DNA from: Thermoplasmata archaeon
Lineage (GTDB): Archaea > Thermoplasmatota > Thermoplasmata > Lutacidiplasmatales > UBA184
Direction: 5' to 3'
NCBI GenBank assembly: GCA_021821785.1
Contig: JAKACD010000008.1
Span: forward strand, 1 to 48,628
DNA: 48,628 bases
Below the pieces are notes generated by a model. That model was not told the origin of the DNA. It ran no database searches and saw nothing but the letters and a program-made list of their open reading frames with translations. The translations under genes and the position numbers were made by a program. Below are positions 7,415 to 15,360 of the stretch, one piece after another (positions within the stretch are counted from its first letter, which is position 1; each line of letters begins with the position of its first letter).

Positions 7415-9682
7415 ATGGACGGCTCGACCGAGAGCGCGACGGATCCCGCGATGGGAGCGGCGCCGATGAAGGCGACCGACCTCGCGAACGCGCTCGGTGT
7501 CGCGCCGCGCACGGCCGAGCAGCTCGTGCGGGCGGGGTTCGGCTCGGCCGAGGAGGTCCGGGCTGCCTCGCCGAATGCGCTCGAACAGGCCGGCCTCACC
7601 CCGGAGGAGATCGCCGGCCTCCGTTCCCGCGCCGCGGGCGCGGAGAGCGACGCGGGGGGCCAGAAGGTCGATTCCGACCGCATCCTCGAGCGCTGGGTCA
7701 CGACCGTCCGCCGGCCCGAACGGGCCCGGAGGCACAAGGTCACCCCGGCCCCGAAGGAGTCGGCCGAGGTGCTGCGCAAGTGGGTCGAGGGCGACGATCG
7801 GGCGATGGAGGACTGGATCAAGTCCTCGGAGCCCGGCGCGCCGTCACCCGCGCCTCCGCGGGCGCCCACGCCCTCCGTCGCCCCCGAGGCCGGGCCGATC
7901 GCCCCCGTCGCCGAGGGCAGCGCGGTCGCGCCGATCCTCGAGCGGGAGGAGACGGTCGTTCGCTGGTTGACCGGCCTCCTCGACCGGGTGAAGAGCGACC
8001 AGTTCGACCCGGCGGCGTTGATCCAGGAGGTCCAAGACCTCCACCGCCAGCTCTACGACGAGCACGCGAAGCGCAAAGCGCTCGAGGACGAGGTCGAGCA
8101 CGTCAAGCGCGGCTCGGTCGCCGTGATCAAGTACGTCCGCGGCCGCGAGGCGAAGGAACGCGAGGCCGCGGTCCGCGCGAAGGACGACGAGATCGCCGAG
8201 CTGAAGCTCCGGCTCCTCGCCAACGAAGGGGCCGGGGTCGCGAAGCCGGGCTCGGCGAGCCCGGCGGCCCCCGTCCCCGTCGCCCCGCCCACGGCGGCCC
8301 AGCTCGGCCCCGCGGTCGAGAAGGCGACCCGGGAGCTCGAGCAGCGCCTGCGCGAGGAGTTCTCCGGGCGAGAGAGCGACTACGTGGAGCGGGAGACCGA
8401 GCTGCGCCGCCGCATCGTCCAGCTCGAGGGGGAGGTGCGCAACCTCTCGGGGGAGAACGAACGGGCCCGGGAGCGCGAGGCGCTCCTCACCGACAAGGGG
8501 GCCCCGGTCGCGAGCGAGCTCTCCCAGCGTCTCGAGGAGGTCGCCCGGAAGGAGAAGGACCTCGACAGCCGCGAGAACGAGCTGCGTCGTCGCTTCGAGG
8601 AGATCCGGATCGGCGGCGAGGAGCTCGAGCGCCGGCGCGGGCCCCTCGAGTTCAAGGAGCGCGAGCTGGCCGCCTACGACCAGCAGCTCCAGACGCGCCG
8701 CCAGGCGCTCGACATCGAGGCCCGACGCCTCGAGGAGCTCCGCAAGGAGATGGGGGCGACCGGGGTCGCTCCGGGCGACGAGGCGCGCCGTCTGGACGAC
8801 CTGCGCCACGAGCTCTCCCAGAAGGAGGCCGAGCTGAGGGCCCGCGAGACGCAGCTGACCGCCCGCGTCCAGGAGCTCGAGCGCCTCAGCGGCCAGACCG
8901 CGGAGGCGGAGGCCCGGCAGATGCACGCGGACTCCGAGGCCGCGGCCCGCGAGATCAAGGTGCGGAGCGGGGTCCGCCGCCTCGATGACCTGCTCTACGG
9001 CGGCTTTCCGACGGGCGTCCAGATCCTCGTGAACGGCCCCGCTCATACCGGGAAGGATGTCCTCGCCCGGCTGTTCTCGGTGGAGGGGCTCAAGATCGGC
9101 ATCCCGTCGATCTGGGTCGTCACCGACAAGACCTACGTGCAGGTCCGGGACGACCTCGTCGCGCTCTACCCGAACTACCCCGAGGCGGAGAAGAAGGGGC
9201 TCATCCGGTACGTCGACCTCTACTCGCGCGCCGTCGGCTCGGCCCAGTCGAGCTCGTACGTGCGGCTCCTCTCGTCGACCGACAAGGCGATGCTCGAGCA
9301 GCTCGCCCAGACCGTGAACAGCTTCGCGGAGGAGTGCAAGGAGCAGCACCCGACCTACCGCCTCATCTTCGAGTCGGTCTCGACGATCACGGCGTACCTC
9401 GACACCGCCGCGACGTTCCGGTTCCTTCAGCCGTTCGTGGGGCGCCGCAAGCTCGACGGGGCGGTCTCCTACTATGTCCTCGACAGCGGCATGCACTCGG
9501 AGAGCGACCTCGAGACGCTCGAGCACATGGTCGACGGCTCGATCAACCTCAAGGTCGAGCAGATGAAGACGTTCCTCTCGGTCCGCGGGCTCGGCGAGGC
9601 CCAGGCCCGGGCGTGGATCGGCTACACGTTCAACAAGCGGTCGCTCAACCTCGGCTCGTTCAGCCTCGAGCACATCCGCTGA
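7415..9682 (+). CDS. HhH domain, long coiled coil and C-terminal RecA/KaiC-like (RAD55-type) ATPase-fold protein
   Basis: N-terminal HhH-like repeat (LGVAPRTAEQLVRAGFGSAEEVRAASPNALEQAGLTPEEIAGL), a long Glu/Arg-rich coiled coil, and VRSGVRRLDDLLYGGFPTGVQILVNGPAHTGKDVLARLF. ATG 7415 preferred to GTG 7391. Confidence 0.75.
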   Translation: MDGSTESATDPAMGAAPMKATDLANALGVAPRTAEQLVRAGFGSAEEVRAASPNALEQAGLTPEEIAGLRSRAAGAESDAGGQKVDSDRILERWVTTVRRPERARRHKVTPAPKESAEVLRKWVEGDDRAMEDWIKSSEPGAPSPAPPRAPTPSVAPEAGPIAPVAEGSAVAPILEREETVVRWLTGLLDRVKSDQFDPAALIQEVQDLHRQLYDEHAKRKALEDEVEHVKRGSVAVIKYVRGREAKEREAAVRAKDDEIAELKLRLLANEGAGVAKPGSASPAAPVPVAPPTAAQLGPAVEKATRELEQRLREEFSGRESDYVERETELRRRIVQLEGEVRNLSGENERAREREALLTDKGAPVASELSQRLEEVARKEKDLDSRENELRRRFEEIRIGGEELERRRGPLEFKERELAAYDQQLQTRRQALDIEARRLEELRKEMGATGVAPGDEARRLDDLRHELSQKEAELRARETQLTARVQELERLSGQTAEAEARQMHADSEAAAREIKVRSGVRRLDDLLYGGFPTGVQILVNGPAHTGKDVLARLFSVEGLKIGIPSIWVVTDKTYVQVRDDLVALYPNYPEAEKKGLIRYVDLYSRAVGSAQSSSYVRLLSSTDKAMLEQLAQTVNSFAEECKEQHPTYRLIFESVSTITAYLDTAATFRFLQPFVGRRKLDGAVSYYVLDSGMHSESDLETLEHMVDGSINLKVEQMKTFLSVRGLGEAQARAWIGYTFNKRSLNLGSFSLEHIR

Positions 9683-9780
9683 ACCGCGGCCAGAGGGCCT
9701 CCCGGACCGGCCCCGGGCGCCTTCCCCCAGTCGCCGGCGGCGGGACCAAGCGCTATGTAGGGGTCAGGGCGTCGTACCGA

Positions 9781-10093
9781 GGCTAGGCTAGACCGGGGGG
9801 TTGGGCGTCCCCTTACACACCGAAACCGTCCTTAGCGGGGGTGACAGGCAGGAGCGACGTTCGGTCGATTCACGCGTCTCGAGGTGCTTCGTAGACGCTC
9901 TGTTCCGCTGGGCCGCGGGCACCGCGACGAGCGCTCGGAGGAGCGCCCTAGCGGTTACCCATCACGGGAACCGGGTCAGGTCCTGACGGGAGCAGCCTTA
10001 CCGTGACCCGTCGACGCTGGCGGGGCGACGGGGCCGAGGAGCATCCGGGATCAACGCGCGGGTCGATCGGGCGGCAATCCTGCTGGCCTAGCA
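9781..10093 (+). ncRNA. Archaeal signal recognition particle RNA (7S RNA)
   Basis: 5' Alu-like GGCTAGGCTAGACCGGGGGGTTGGGCGTCCCC; helix 8 core GGGTCAGGTCCTGACGGGAGCAGCCTTACCGTGACCC; end pairing GCTAGGCTAG (9782-9791) with CTGGCCTAGC (10083-10092). Exact ends approximate. Confidence 0.9.
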
Positions 10094-10192
10094 CGGGCGG
10101 AACCGCCCGGGGCCGTTCCCGGGGGAGCCGGCAGACGCCGAAACAGGGTTTTAAGTACTGGAACAGCAAGTTGAACGTAGCCTACCGTACCT

Positions 10193-10486
10193 ATGCATAC
10201 CTACATCGACCTCTATTTCACGCCGGAGAGCCTCGCGCCGCTCGAGATCGCGAAGCGCCTGCGCCACCACGCCGGGCTCTCGTTCATCATCGGGCCCCAC
10301 GACCTCGCCTTCGAATGGAAGAGCGAGGAGGAGTTCCATGCGCTCCTCACGAAAATCCACGCGGCCCTGAAGGGCACGGGTGTGCTCTACCGTGTCGAGA
10401 CGGTCGCCGAGGAGCCGGCGTACATCGAGCCGATCCCCTGGCCGCCCCCCTTGCCCCGGCACGACCCGGTGCATCCGGCCTACTGA
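10193..10486 (+). CDS. Small uncharacterised protein (97 aa)
   Basis: Complete ORF with ordinary codon usage (MHTYIDLYFTPESLAPLEIAKRLRHHAGLSFIIGPHDLAFEWKSEEEFHALL...); TTTTAAGTA box about 40 nt upstream. Confidence 0.65.
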   Translation: MHTYIDLYFTPESLAPLEIAKRLRHHAGLSFIIGPHDLAFEWKSEEEFHALLTKIHAALKGTGVLYRVETVAEEPAYIEPIPWPPPLPRHDPVHPAY

Positions 10487-10496
10487 GCCTTCGGCG

Positions 10497-10530
10497 CCCC
10501 CCCACCCCCCCATTTCCAGTGGAACTCCGC
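10497..10530 (-). repeat. G-rich inverted repeat, copy A
   Basis: Minus strand GCGGAGTTCCACTGGAAATGGGGGGGTGGGGGGG; matches copy B at 11101-11133. Confidence 0.8.
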
Positions 10531-10543
10531 GGGAGCCCCACCC

Positions 10544-11002
10544 TCACCAGCCCTCCGTAGAGGGATCGACGAGGTCGCGCTCGAACCGCTTCCGCCGATC
10601 GGCGGGGATCGCGCGCTTCTCGCTCTTCGCGTAATCGTAGCAGACCACGACCGTGCGCCCCCGGGCGGTGACCGTTTCCGTTCCCGCGCGTCGGAACCGG
10701 TAGAGGAGGGTGAAGCTCGTGCGACCGAGGGGCGCGGCCGGGGCGACCTCCCCGACGAGCTCGGCACCGTAGGGAACGGGAGCGAAGTAGCGGCAGGTCG
10801 CCTCGGCGATGATGATGTCGAGGTGCGTCGGATCGGGAGCGCCCAGGATCGGGAGGTAGTAGTCGCATCGGAGCGTCTCCATGAGGGGAAAGTAGGCGGC
10901 GTGGTTGAGGTGGTTCAGCACGTCCAGATCGTGGTACGGTACGTAGAACGTGCGCCGCACCGGCCACGGTCGGTCCTTCTCCTTCCCGGGGTCCGGGGGC
11001 AT
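10544..11002 (-). CDS. Acyl-CoA thioesterase, 4HBT (hot-dog) family
   Basis: MPPDPGKEKDRPWPVRRTFYVPYHDLDVLNHLNHAAYFPLMETLR...; DLDVLNHLNHAAYF hot-dog motif. Confidence 0.8.
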   Translation of the reverse strand: MPPDPGKEKDRPWPVRRTFYVPYHDLDVLNHLNHAAYFPLMETLRCDYYLPILGAPDPTHLDIIIAEATCRYFAPVPYGAELVGEVAPAAPLGRTSFTLLYRFRRAGTETVTARGRTVVVCYDYAKSEKRAIPADRRKRFERDLVDPSTEGW

Positions 11003-11023
11003 GGCGGCGACGACGGCCACGTT

Positions 11024-11033
11024 CCATATATGG
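11024..11033 (-). promoter_or_regulatory. Probable TATA box of the thioesterase gene
   Basis: CCATATATGG about 26 nt upstream of ATG 11002. Confidence 0.5.
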
Positions 11034-11100
11034 GCTCGAGGGGGTGCGGCGACCGGCCGCGTCCGCGGCCCACGGAGCGAGCGATGGGACCGCACGAACC

Positions 11101-11133
11101 GAGTTCCAGTGGAAACCGGGGGGTGGGGGGGTC
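11101..11133 (+). repeat. G-rich inverted repeat, copy B
   Basis: GAGTTCCAGTGGAAACCGGGGGGTGGGGGGGTC; inverted relative to copy A. Confidence 0.8.
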
Positions 11134-11161
11134 GGTCCCGCCCGCCCCCGCGCCCGGCGAG

Positions 11162-12454
11162 ATGGCCCAGACGGTGAGCCGGATCCGCACGATCGTCCAG
11201 GCGCACAGCGCCCGGTTCGAGCGGGCGATCCCGCTCATCGCGAGCGAGAACCTATTGTCCCCGTACGCGAAGGAGCTCCTGATCAGCGACCTGCATTCGC
11301 GCTACGCGGAGGGTCTGCCCGGCGAGCGCTACTACGAGGGGAACGAGCAGGTCGACGAGGTCGAGAACCTCTGCCTCGACCTCGCCCGACGGCTCTTTCG
11401 CTGCTCGTTCGCGGACGTCCGTCCGACCTCGGGGACCGTCGCGAACCTCGCGGTCCTGAAGGCGTTCGCCGAGCCCGGCGACCTGGTCGGCACGAGCCGG
11501 CTCGCCGACGGCGCCCACATCTCGAGCGCGTCGTTCGGGGCGTTCGGGCTGCGGGGGGTGAAGCCGGTCTACTACGCGTGGGACCCCGAGCAGATGACGA
11601 TCGACGTCCCGCGCACGCGGGAGATCCTCCGCGCGGTGCGACCGAAGCTCTGCCTGTTCGGGCTCTCGCTCTTCCTGTTCCCGATGCCGATCGAGGAGCT
11701 GCGGCCGACGCTCGAGGAGATCGGCGCGCGCGCCTGGTACGACGGCGCCCACGTCCTCGGGCTGATCGCGGGCGGCGAGTTCCAGGACCCGCTCCACGAG
11801 GGCTGCACGGTCCTGAGCGCCTCGACGCACAAGACGCTCCCGGGGCCTCAGCACGGGATCCTGCTCGGGCAGACCTCGGACCCCGAGGTGGCGAAGCGCC
11901 TCCAGTCCGGCGCCTTCCCCGGCGTCACGAGCAACCACCATCTCCACGCGATGGCCGCGCTCGCGGTCAGCCTCGCCGAGCACTTGGAGTTCGGCCGGGA
12001 GTACGCGCACCGCACGGTGGAGAACGCCCGCGCGCTCGCGCAGGCGCTTCACGACCGCGGCTTCGACGTCCTCGCGGCGAACCTCGGCTTCACCCGCTCC
12101 CACACGCTCGCCGTTCGGGTCGAGAAGGAGGGCGGCGGGGAGGAGGCCGCCCGTCGGCTCGCCGCCGCGGGGATCATCGCGAACAAGAACCTCTTGCCCG
12201 GCGACAAGAGCCCGAAGCACCCCGGTGGGGTCCGGCTCGGTACCCCGGAGGTCACGCGGGTCGGCATGGGGCCGAAGGAGATGGAGCGGATCGCCGAGCT
12301 GTTCGACCGGCTCCTCCACCAGCACCGACCGGTCGAGGAGGTCGCTGCCGCCGCGGCCGAGCTGAAGAGCGGGTTCACCACTATGAAATACTGTTTCGCT
12401 GCCGGCGAGGCCGCGTACCGCTACTACGACCTCGTCGGCCGGCCGCCGGCCTAG
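11162..12454 (+). CDS. glyA: Serine hydroxymethyltransferase
   Basis: IPLIASENLLSPYAKELLISDLHSRYAEGLPGERYYEGNEQVDEVE, LSASTHKTLPGPQHGILLG, GVRLGTPEVTRVGM. Start could also be ATG 11084, but that would translate repeat B. Confidence 0.9.
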   Translation: MAQTVSRIRTIVQAHSARFERAIPLIASENLLSPYAKELLISDLHSRYAEGLPGERYYEGNEQVDEVENLCLDLARRLFRCSFADVRPTSGTVANLAVLKAFAEPGDLVGTSRLADGAHISSASFGAFGLRGVKPVYYAWDPEQMTIDVPRTREILRAVRPKLCLFGLSLFLFPMPIEELRPTLEEIGARAWYDGAHVLGLIAGGEFQDPLHEGCTVLSASTHKTLPGPQHGILLGQTSDPEVAKRLQSGAFPGVTSNHHLHAMAALAVSLAEHLEFGREYAHRTVENARALAQALHDRGFDVLAANLGFTRSHTLAVRVEKEGGGEEAARRLAAAGIIANKNLLPGDKSPKHPGGVRLGTPEVTRVGMGPKEMERIAELFDRLLHQHRPVEEVAAAAAELKSGFTTMKYCFAAGEAAYRYYDLVGRPPA

Positions 12455-12464
12455 CGGGTCCGGC

Positions 12465-15269
12465 TCACTCCTCGGGGCGCTCCTCCACCGCGGCCGCCCG
12501 CGCGGCAACGGCGCGATCGAGCATCTCGGCGTCGACCGTCACGCGGGGTTCGTAGGGCGGCGCTGGCGCGAGCGCGTACTCCTCCCGGCCGTCCGGCCCC
12601 GGGGCGGCGACGAGCGTCCCGTCCGCCACCAGCGCCGCGAGCCATTCGGCCAGCTCCGCGGGCGGGCTCGGCGCCTCCCACGCCTGCGCGATCGCCGCCC
12701 GGTCCGCGACCTGCAGCCGGCGCACCACCTCGAGGGTCTCGGCCCGACCTTCCGCGAGACGACGCGCCGCCTCCTCCTCGGTCGGTGGAAGGGGGACCCG
12801 CTCGCGCCGACGGGGGCGGGTCCCGAGGGCCGCGGCCAACCCGAGCATGACGGCGACGGAGAGGGCGAGGACGGCGAGCGGCGGGCCGGCTACCGGCGCG
12901 ACCGACACGACCGTGGGGGCCAGCGAGACCGGTCCGACGAGCACCGCGCCCGCGCCGTCCAGGATCTCGACGGTGCCGACCGTCACTCCGCGGAGCGAGT
13001 AGTTCACCCAGGCGCCGGTCGCGTTCGGACCGTCCCAGGTGATCGGGACGATGCTGGCGCTCGCGCTGCCGCCCCCGTTGTACTGAAAGTACAGGTAGGC
13101 GCCGGGCACCGGGTCGCCGAACCGATCGGAGACGTGCCAGTACGTCCGGTTCACCCCGGTCCCCGCGAGCGCGATCACCGGGTCATACAGGCGCAGGTGG
13201 GTGAGGTCCGGGGACACGGAGACTTCGACGCTCGTGCCGCCGCCCGGGGCCGCCGACCCTTCGAGCCGGACGGTGAGGTCGCCCGCGACGGCCGGCGTGA
13301 GGTTGACGAACAGCACCCCCGCGCTCCAGGCCGAGGGTGGGATCGCGAACGCCCCGATCGGCGTGGGGGAGAGCGCCCCGAGCCCGGAGAGGTTGAGCCA
13401 GGACGGGGCGCTCGAGCCGTTTCCCTGCTGGATGACGAGGTCGACGGGGGCCGCGAAGGTCGGCACGACCTCCCCGACCGCATCGAGGGCCCGCCAGGCA
13501 AGCGGGACCGGGTGGCCGACCGTCTCCGGCGCGGGGGACGGCCCCACCACCGTCTCGAGCGCGGCCGCCGGGCCCGGGTCGACCGCGAGCGAGAGGTTCT
13601 CGCTCCGGGCCGAGCCGAGCGCATCCCGCACCGTCACCGAGATCTCGACCGTCCCTGCGACCGGCGGCGCGAACGGCACCGTGATCCGCCCGTCCCCGGT
13701 CACGCTCCCGGAGGCGATGGGACCATTCCGGTCGGTGGCGTTCCACCAAACCTCGGCCGGGAGCGCCCCGCCGGCGACGAGCACCGAGAGGTTCGTCGGC
13801 ACGCCGGCGGCGAGCGGGAGCGCGGCGGCGCTGAGGCCGCTCACGGAGAGCGGGTCGACGACCCGGACCGCCGCCGCGACGGAGCGGTTCATGCCGGCGG
13901 CGTCGATCACCCACGCGTCCCCGGAGAAGTTGCCCGTGGCCGCGTAGACCGGGTCGAACGTCCACGAAGGTCCCGCGGTGGCCGAGCAGACCATTGGCGC
14001 GGCCCCGGGCGCGAAGCAGGCGCGCGCGTACGGCAGGACCCCGGAGCCGTTCGCCGCGGACAGGGTGAGCGGCAGCGCGGCGCCCACGTACCCGACCGGC
14101 TGGGCCGGATCGAGCTGGAGCGCGGGCGGCGGGTCGATCGTGAGGATCGGGGAGGTCCAGACGGCCGAACTGAACCCGTTCGAGACGTTGACGGAGAGCA
14201 CCGCGGTTCCGGCCGACGGGTAGGAGATGCTCGTGCTGCACCGCACCGCGACCTCCGTCGGGCTGGTCGAACTGGACGCGCAGGAAAGGTTCGTATCGGG
14301 AATTCCCGGGGCCAGCCGCAGGCGCGCCGAGTAGGCGTACCCTGACGGACCGACGGCGGAGACCTCGACCGCGACCGGCTCCTGGGCGTCGAAGGTCGTC
14401 CGCGCGATCGACCCCGCGGTGAGGGTGGTCGCGATCGAGGCGAGGTCGAGCGTGACGGTCGGCGCGCGGAAGGAGTTCGTCCCCGCGGTCGCCGAGGCCG
14501 AGACGTTGAGGGTCGCCGTGGCGTCCGGCCCGGAGGCGACCACCGCCGCCGAGCCGTTCGACGGCGTGAGGTCGAAGCCGTTGCCGTTGAGCCCCCACAC
14601 GAAGGTGACCGAGAGCGGGCTCCGCGTTCCGTTCGCGGTCCACGGGGTCGCCACGAACGAAGTCGTGGCGCCGGGGGCGAGCCCCACGGACGGGCCGGAC
14701 GGCAGAACGGTCACCGACGCGAGGCCGGCGACCCAGGCGAGGGCGAAGGTCGACCCGTTCTCGACAGCGGAGTTGAGATAGCCGCTCGGCCGGGTGGTGG
14801 GCACGATCGTGAGCGGCCCGAACGGTGAGGCATAGTCGGTGCATTCGAGCCCACCCCCTGAGGCCGGAGCGCAGGACTCCGGAGGTGGGCTCGCCGAGCC
14901 GGAGAACGCGCCGGCCGCCCCCGTGGTGACGGTCTCGCTGACGGGCAGGCAGTTCTCGGAGATGAGGGTCCCGTTCGAGTCGTAGGTGACGGTCACCTGT
15001 TCGTCGTAACTCACCGTGAGGTTCACCCCCACCGCGGCCGACTCGGTGAGTGGACCGCCCTCGACGGAGAGGTTCCCGGAGAAGCTGGTCGAGAGATGGG
15101 ACGTCGTGCACGGTCCGTTCCCCGAGTAGAACGTTAGCGCCGTCGCCCTGCCGCTCGTCGCCGAAGCGGGACCGACCCCCGCTCCGCCGAGCGCCACAAG
15201 GATCGTCGCTACGAGGGCGACCGCCACAACCAACGGTCGATGCCTCGGGGTGCGGCGGCCGGCGGTCAC
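12465..15269 (-). CDS. Large secreted/surface protein with Ig-like repeats, one C-terminal TM helix and a cytoplasmic tail
   Basis: N-terminal hydrophobic signal (PLVVAVALVATILVALGG), Ser/Thr/Gly-rich beta-type repeats with N-x-S/T sequons, TM LAVLALSVAVMLGLAAALG followed by RPRRRER and a charged tail. Confidence 0.7.
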   Translation of the reverse strand: MTAGRRTPRHRPLVVAVALVATILVALGGAGVGPASATSGRATALTFYSGNGPCTTSHLSTSFSGNLSVEGGPLTESAAVGVNLTVSYDEQVTVTYDSNGTLISENCLPVSETVTTGAAGAFSGSASPPPESCAPASGGGLECTDYASPFGPLTIVPTTRPSGYLNSAVENGSTFALAWVAGLASVTVLPSGPSVGLAPGATTSFVATPWTANGTRSPLSVTFVWGLNGNGFDLTPSNGSAAVVASGPDATATLNVSASATAGTNSFRAPTVTLDLASIATTLTAGSIARTTFDAQEPVAVEVSAVGPSGYAYSARLRLAPGIPDTNLSCASSSTSPTEVAVRCSTSISYPSAGTAVLSVNVSNGFSSAVWTSPILTIDPPPALQLDPAQPVGYVGAALPLTLSAANGSGVLPYARACFAPGAAPMVCSATAGPSWTFDPVYAATGNFSGDAWVIDAAGMNRSVAAAVRVVDPLSVSGLSAAALPLAAGVPTNLSVLVAGGALPAEVWWNATDRNGPIASGSVTGDGRITVPFAPPVAGTVEISVTVRDALGSARSENLSLAVDPGPAAALETVVGPSPAPETVGHPVPLAWRALDAVGEVVPTFAAPVDLVIQQGNGSSAPSWLNLSGLGALSPTPIGAFAIPPSAWSAGVLFVNLTPAVAGDLTVRLEGSAAPGGGTSVEVSVSPDLTHLRLYDPVIALAGTGVNRTYWHVSDRFGDPVPGAYLYFQYNGGGSASASIVPITWDGPNATGAWVNYSLRGVTVGTVEILDGAGAVLVGPVSLAPTVVSVAPVAGPPLAVLALSVAVMLGLAAALGTRPRRRERVPLPPTEEEAARRLAEGRAETLEVVRRLQVADRAAIAQAWEAPSPPAELAEWLAALVADGTLVAAPGPDGREEYALAPAPPYEPRVTVDAEMLDRAVAARAAAVEERPEE

Positions 15270-15351
15270 CCGGACTCCGTTCGCCCACCCTCCGTGGGCC
15301 GGCCCTTCACCGATCTCTCCCTCCTTAACCGTGTCGGAACGTCGCGGCGGG

Positions 15352-15360
15352 CCGGAAGCT
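15352..15360. repeat. Left target-site duplication of the IS element
   Basis: CCGGAAGCT, identical to 16693-16701. Confidence 0.75.

Noticed and set aside
7780-9673. Long ORFs 7780-8988 (+) and 7844-9673 (-)
   Set aside because: Alternate-frame and antisense shadows of the coiled-coil gene; low-complexity composition with no domain motif.
9801-10169. Short ORFs within 9801-10169 on both strands
   Set aside because: They overlap the SRP RNA and have no protein-like features.
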